Shown here: one piece after another, positions 59,585-64,000 of the stretch
How positions within the stretch are numbered: the stretch's first letter is position 1
Layout: each line of letters starts with the position of its first letter
Assembly: GCA_034620365.1 (NCBI GenBank)
Contig: JAQGEQ010000081.1
Location: forward strand, 434,001 to 498,000
Length of the DNA: 64,000 bases
From: Pegea sp. RAD2-039
Taxonomy: Eukaryota; Chordata; Thaliacea; Salpida; Salpidae
Direction of reading: 5' to 3'
Program-made: the position numbers and the translations under genes
Notes under the pieces: model-generated
What the model saw: the letters and a program-made list of their open reading frames with translations, nothing else
Databases searched by the model: none
What the model was told of the DNA's origin: nothing

Positions 59585-62370
59585 AATATAATCTCTAATA
59601 TAACTAGAAAGCAAATTACAAAGTATATGAAGAAACTGACATTTACCGTTTTTTCAATAAATGAAATAAAAGGTGAATATACTAAAGTTTATTTAACTTT
59701 AACAATAAATAACAACATTAAAAATAACATAAAAATTTACAACTATCCCAAGTATTATGAGTAAAAATTAGTTTTTATAGTTTGAGTATTCTTTAAATAA
59801 TGTTATTTGAAAGTATTATTATCTTTAACAAACAATAATCAGTAGATCAACATAACTGAAATTTCTCTGCTATAATTTCTTTGAAATGTTTATTTCGAAA
59901 ATTTTCTAACAGAAGAAAGTAGAATAATAAGTAAATGTTGTAGCACTTCAGACAACAACAGCAAATAAATTTAAATTAGTCATAATCATCTAAACTGAGA
60001 TAGAAATTTTATTTCAATAAAAAATCTTTTATAATGCTTCACTAGCATTAATGTCATTTACCGTATAATCACCCGTAAGAAGAAACGGGCTCCAAAAAGA
60101 GAAACTATCTGGATGGTTGTATTTACGCAGATTGCCTCAAATCTCAAAACTTATATATAAAGTGGTCTCAATCTTATGTTTGTGGTGCTCAAAAAAATAG
60201 CTTAAAAATTTTATCAAATAATTTTTTAATGACAATAAGAAAATTTTCAAAGCATTTTCAATAATGACAGCGGAAATAACATTTCTTATATATTTCTATG
60301 TATTTGATGTTTATATTTTTAATTTTGTAGAATTTGTAAACTCTATTTACTAAAATAATTTTATAATAAGTTTAAACTTTCAGTAAATTATGTTGAAAAT
60401 ATTTTCCATTTCTCGCAGTTCAGAAAAAATATTCAACAAAAAATTTAGAATAAAATAAAAATAAGATAATATTTTAATAATATAGATCCTCAATAACTTC
60501 CAGTGTCTTTAGCTTGATATGTTCGCTTATGGTTCTACTTTTATTAGAAAAACTGTTTATATAATTGATAAGTTGAAACTTGTTCAACTTCAAAATAATA
60601 ATCAATGAAAATCTAAACAATAACACCTGAATTTCAGGTAAAACTTCGTTATACTCATCTTATATATTATTGCATTTTAATCTAAGGTTTGTGAGTTAAA
60701 GTTTTAAAATGTTTACTTACTGCAAATTTTGGTAAATCTCTTAATTTTGAAATCATGCAATTTTTGAAAGATTTTATTATTCATAAATTCCTTATCTTTC
60801 TTACTACAGTCCTACTAATTTTGAGTTTTAGTTTCAATGTGAAATTTAAAAAAACTTTTCAATAAACTAAACTTGTTATTAAAGCAACTAATTTTGAAAA
60901 ACTGTCTTGTTTGTTTTCTAATGCAATTTTTTTATAGAATTTATTCTCTTCAATTAATAACTTTCATTTTTAAGAACAATAACTTTTCTAAGTAACAAAT
61001 TATTTATGTTTAAAAGTATCTGTAGGCAAAATGTCTTTTAAAAATGCTTAAAATTTTAAATAATTTCGAAATTAAAGGGAAATAAAAAACTTGAAAAACA
61101 ATAAAATATATAAATAAATTCTATCTGCATTTTATTTTCTAAGTTGATTTGTTAATAGTAAATAGAGATTAAGATCTACAAAAAATTAATCTATTAGCGT
61201 TTGTTTTAGATTATAAGTAGATTATTTAATAATGTGAAGCACACAATTTCGTAATTTTTCGATTTTACTTTTTTTAAATAAAAAAAATAAAGGAATTTAT
61301 TATAACTAAATAATCTTCTTCATGAATTAAACATAAAATTTTAATTATCTATTTGTTAGTAAGCTTAACTGCTTAAAAAGTTTAAATGTTAGTAAATACA
61401 TCATCAGAAAATATTTCAAATGAAATTGTTTTTTTCTGTTTTCGTAATCTACTTTTTTACAGACCTTAGGTAATTTAATTTTAGTCATAAAGAATTATGA
61501 AACAACTACAATTTATATAAATAAGAATGAATTTACTCTCTACAAAACCTTCAAAATTATTATTTGTATTTTGATGTTATAAATAATTTTTCTATGAAAT
61601 TTTTTTAAAATAATCAAAACCTTATCATTTTTAACCAAAAACATTTTGAAATATATTTTGTAATCAATTATACTTAAAAGTAAATTGCAATTTGTATAAA
61701 AGAATAATAATACTTTTTTTAGTTAATTGATAAAAACAAGTAGATATTACTAGATTTTTTCGAGTTAGATAAAATGTAATAAAAATTAATACTTTAAAGC
61801 TAATAAAAAGGCTTACAACTATAAAAAAAGTAATTCTAAAGAGAGAAATCTTTTTATTAGTTTAAAATTATCTTTCCTTATTATATTTTGCTAACTGTGC
61901 TAAAACAGAAAAAAAAGCAAAATGATAAATTCAAAACGAATTTTAATTTTAAAATGAAAAATTGGATGTAAAATTTGTTAAAGAATTGATCAATTAAAAT
62001 TCTGAAATTTTTGATTTTAAATAGAAAACGTTTTTCATACGCATAAATTAGAACAAGGACGTCATCATGAAGTTTTTTACTCCTTTTGTAAATATTATTA
62101 GATTTAACTCTTTTATGGTAGTTTTCAAAGGTTTTCAATTGAATGTTACCTTTCTCGTTGTTGTTTTTAATATGAACACTTGCTGTGATAAATCATAGTA
62201 AATCATAAAAGAAATCTACTTTTGTTTTACAAAAGTAAACAACTATTAATTGAAAACAAAATAAAAAAAGATTTTTTTTAATTTTTGAACAAATTTTCAT
62301 AACGCTGTTAAAATATTGTTTGATAAATCAATAACAGTATGGTAACTTTTGACTAGTTTTTCTTAGCTTT
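59585..62370. repeat. Long direct duplicate of 43010-45420, extended into G
   Basis: L (59595), I/R with ACCCGT/ACGGGC at 60071-60090, Z hairpin at 60572-60588, a second perfect hairpin ACCTGA-ATT-TCAGGT at 60625-60639, A (60673), B (60889), C (61197), D (61309), E (61797), F (61891), G (62050) with hairpin 62217-62237. This is the most complete run of the L-to-G order. An 85-codon minus frame at 61881-62138 has no support from other copies. Confidence 0.75.
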
Positions 62371-62835
62371 TTCTTTTTTGAAAGTATTATTATCTTTAAC
62401 AAACAACAATCAGTAAATTAACATAACTGAAATCTCTCTGCTACAATTACTTTTAAATGTATCTTTCGAAAATTTATGTATTTGTAATCCACATTTATCA
62501 GTAAAAAGTTTTTTAATTACTTTAAAAAGTTACGTTTTTTCTAAAAAATATTAATTAAAATATTTTTTATCTATATCAAACAAAAATAAGTTATCAACCA
62601 AATAATATCTGCTACAAATTATTTCAAATTTTACCTCCAAAATTACTGTAAGAGATATTTGAAAAAAAATATTGAAAGATACAGCAAACGAATTATTTAA
62701 TTGTATTGATGATGCAACTTAAAATATTTTATTGTGTTAACACGTTTAAGGGTAGGTGCACCTTGTGACTACCAAAAGGACTTACTCAGTGAACTTACTA
62801 ACTTTGTAAAATTTAATCTCATCATAGTATAAAAA
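62371..62835. repeat. L fragment joined to K block
   Basis: 62383-62480 is a piece of L (CTTTAACAAACAACAATCAG) inserted between G and the K flank. 62490-62830 then matches 57210-57560 and ends with GGACTTACTCAGTGAACTTA near 62779. Confidence 0.6.
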
Positions 62836-63390
62836 AAACAAAATAGCAAAGAAAATTTTGACTAAATGGAAATAATTCTTATAAGCAACAAAGAAAATTA
62901 CAAGGAATGAAAAAATTCTGTCTTTAAGTCTGATGTATTTTGAAAAGATAAATGAAAACTACCACCAAAAGACAGACAACTCAAAAAGACAAGCGCTAGA
63001 CAACAACAATGTTTATGTGTTTAAAAGTAATTTTATCAAAAATGTCATATACAATTGCATAATAGTTTAAATGAATTTGAATTTTAAAGAAAATAAAATA
63101 CATGATAAACAATAGAATATATAAATAATTACAAACTACATTCTCTAATTCTTCACACAAATATTTTACGAAAAAAAGAATTATCATCTTTATATTTATT
63201 ATTATTAGTCTTTGTATAACTTTATCTTTATTATAGACAACTGACTATATCAGTCTCAAAATTTGAAACGGAAGATGGGAAACTTAAATCAAGCTGTCAA
63301 CTGGTAGAACCTACCTTATAAATAAGGCTGTTTAGTCTCAAATTTGTGGGTTGAAACAAAAAAAAGTAAAAGTCATGAAAAGAAACATTT
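62836..63390. repeat. Repeat block N-P
   Basis: CATATACAATTGCATAATAG near 63047, AAACGGAAGATGGGAAACTT near 63266, P hairpin 63239-63255 and TTTGTGGGTTGAAACA near 63342. Aligns with 41820-42290. Confidence 0.65.
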
Positions 63391-64000
63391 AAAAATAAAT
63401 TTCTTTTGTTATTTGTTTTATTTTTTAATATTGAATTAAAGCTTTTGATTATATTTAAAAAAAAAAAAACCACATTATTTAGCATTTATGAATATAAAAA
63501 AATATTTATTTGCAATACTAAAGTTTTAAAAGAATGTATTTGTAAAAGAGAAGTAAATGTAATGACAAACTTTTTTTCTTAATAGAGTTTAAATTAGATG
63601 AGAAGTAGTAAATTCTATTTTAACGAGATAATTCAATGGGTGAGCCCATAATAGATCGAATTGGATGCAGCTAGTATAGCATTTCATTATTTAAATAACT
63701 ATAAGATGAAATTAACTAAGGATTTAAAGATATATTTTTTTAAACTAGAAACATAATTTGTTAAATAATATAAAACTTACTATTTATACAAAAAAGTTTC
63801 CATTTAGCTTCACTAGGATTAGCAATATTTATCTTACAGTTCACCGTAAAAAAGGACAGGTTGCAAAAAAAAAAGAACAACACAAACTAGAATGTGCATT
63901 CAATTTTGATGCATATATAAATTGTTTATTACAGAAGTTGTTTTTCAAAAGTGTAATAATATCAATATTTATTTTATAATATTTATTTTAATAATTTATT
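63391..64000. repeat. Repeat block Q-R-V, runs off the window
   Basis: Diverged Q near 63640-63740, R near 63808 (GCTTCACTAGGATTAGCAAT; TTCACCGTAAAAAAGGACAG), start of V near 63925. The 73-codon plus frame at 63758-63979 is a chance opening across R-V. Confidence 0.55.

Noticed and set aside
1-64000. Retrovirus-like, LTR or Polinton-type elements
   Set aside because: I saw no capsid, protease, integrase, polymerase or envelope-like frame and no paired long terminal repeats. The long direct repeats seen are module duplications without the usual TG..CA ends.

Overview
The window looks like intergenic DNA of an animal with a very A+T-rich nuclear genome (about three quarters or more A+T by eye, not computed). 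The evidence is two intronless tandem C2H2 zinc-finger genes with TGEKPF linkers, a 5'-truncated LINE with an (AATA)n tail, and tRNA-Gly-derived relics. The species cannot be named from the sequence. There are no operons, no ribosome-binding sites and no bacterial-style coding density.

Only two genes are convincing. Both are on the minus strand and are paralogues. ZNF1 (20377-21159) has seven fingers and ZNF2 (38599-39546) has nine. They share a 63-residue non-finger leader, a 3' flank and an upstream region, so they are two copies of one cassette. A third copy of the upstream region alone lies at about 56298-57119.

Almost everything else is a mosaic of diverged copies of long noncoding repeats. 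I use these module names, each with a recognisable core. P: AACTGA-N5-TCAGTT, then TTTGTGGGTTGAAACAG. Q: ATTACATCGCAAGGGATG. R: ACCCGT..ACGGGT. L: CTTTAACAAACAACAATC. I: TTTGTGGTGCTGAACAAC. Z: GTTGAA-N5-TTCAAC. A: TTGCATTTTAATCTAAGG. B: AGCAACTAATTTTGG. C: TTAGCGTTTGTTTTAGATTA. D: CATAATCTTCTTCATGA. E: AAGCTAATAAAAAGG. F: AATTGTGCTAAAACGGGAAA. G: AACAAGGACGTCATTATG. H: CAGTTCTGATTGACTAAC. J: CATAAACCCTTATAAAAT. K: GGACTTACTCTGTGAA. N: CATATACAATTGCATA. S: CTAAAAGTGCTTTGTAC. T: ATATCTGATTGATG. U: ATCAACAAAAGTAAAC. V: TAATGACAGAAGTTGTTCAT. W: CAACAGCGACAGCTAGC. Y: TTAACTCTCTATAGG. X: CTTGCTACATGTATG.

Modules recur in a consistent order (for example P-S-T-U-V-W-Y-X-P, and L-I-Z-A-B-C-D-E-F-G) and nearly always in the same orientation. 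I found only two inverted blocks (about 45950-46400 and 58900-59275). This points to repeated local or segmental duplication with deletions, not to independent transposition. The clearest long duplicate pairs are 16060-20165 with 25600-30600, 9888-11690 with 46440-48238, 43010-45420 with 59585-61985, 14850-15895 with 52947-53890, 5490-6675 with 55190-56297, and 2626-4330 with 33610-35310.

Interruptions in the mosaic are the zinc-finger cassettes, a LINE fragment at 31579-32189, three tRNA-Gly-like relics at homologous positions, and a block richer in G+C with CRE-like palindromes at about 51945-52430. Several modules carry one short perfect hairpin. All alignments were made by eye, so boundaries are good to roughly tens of bases.
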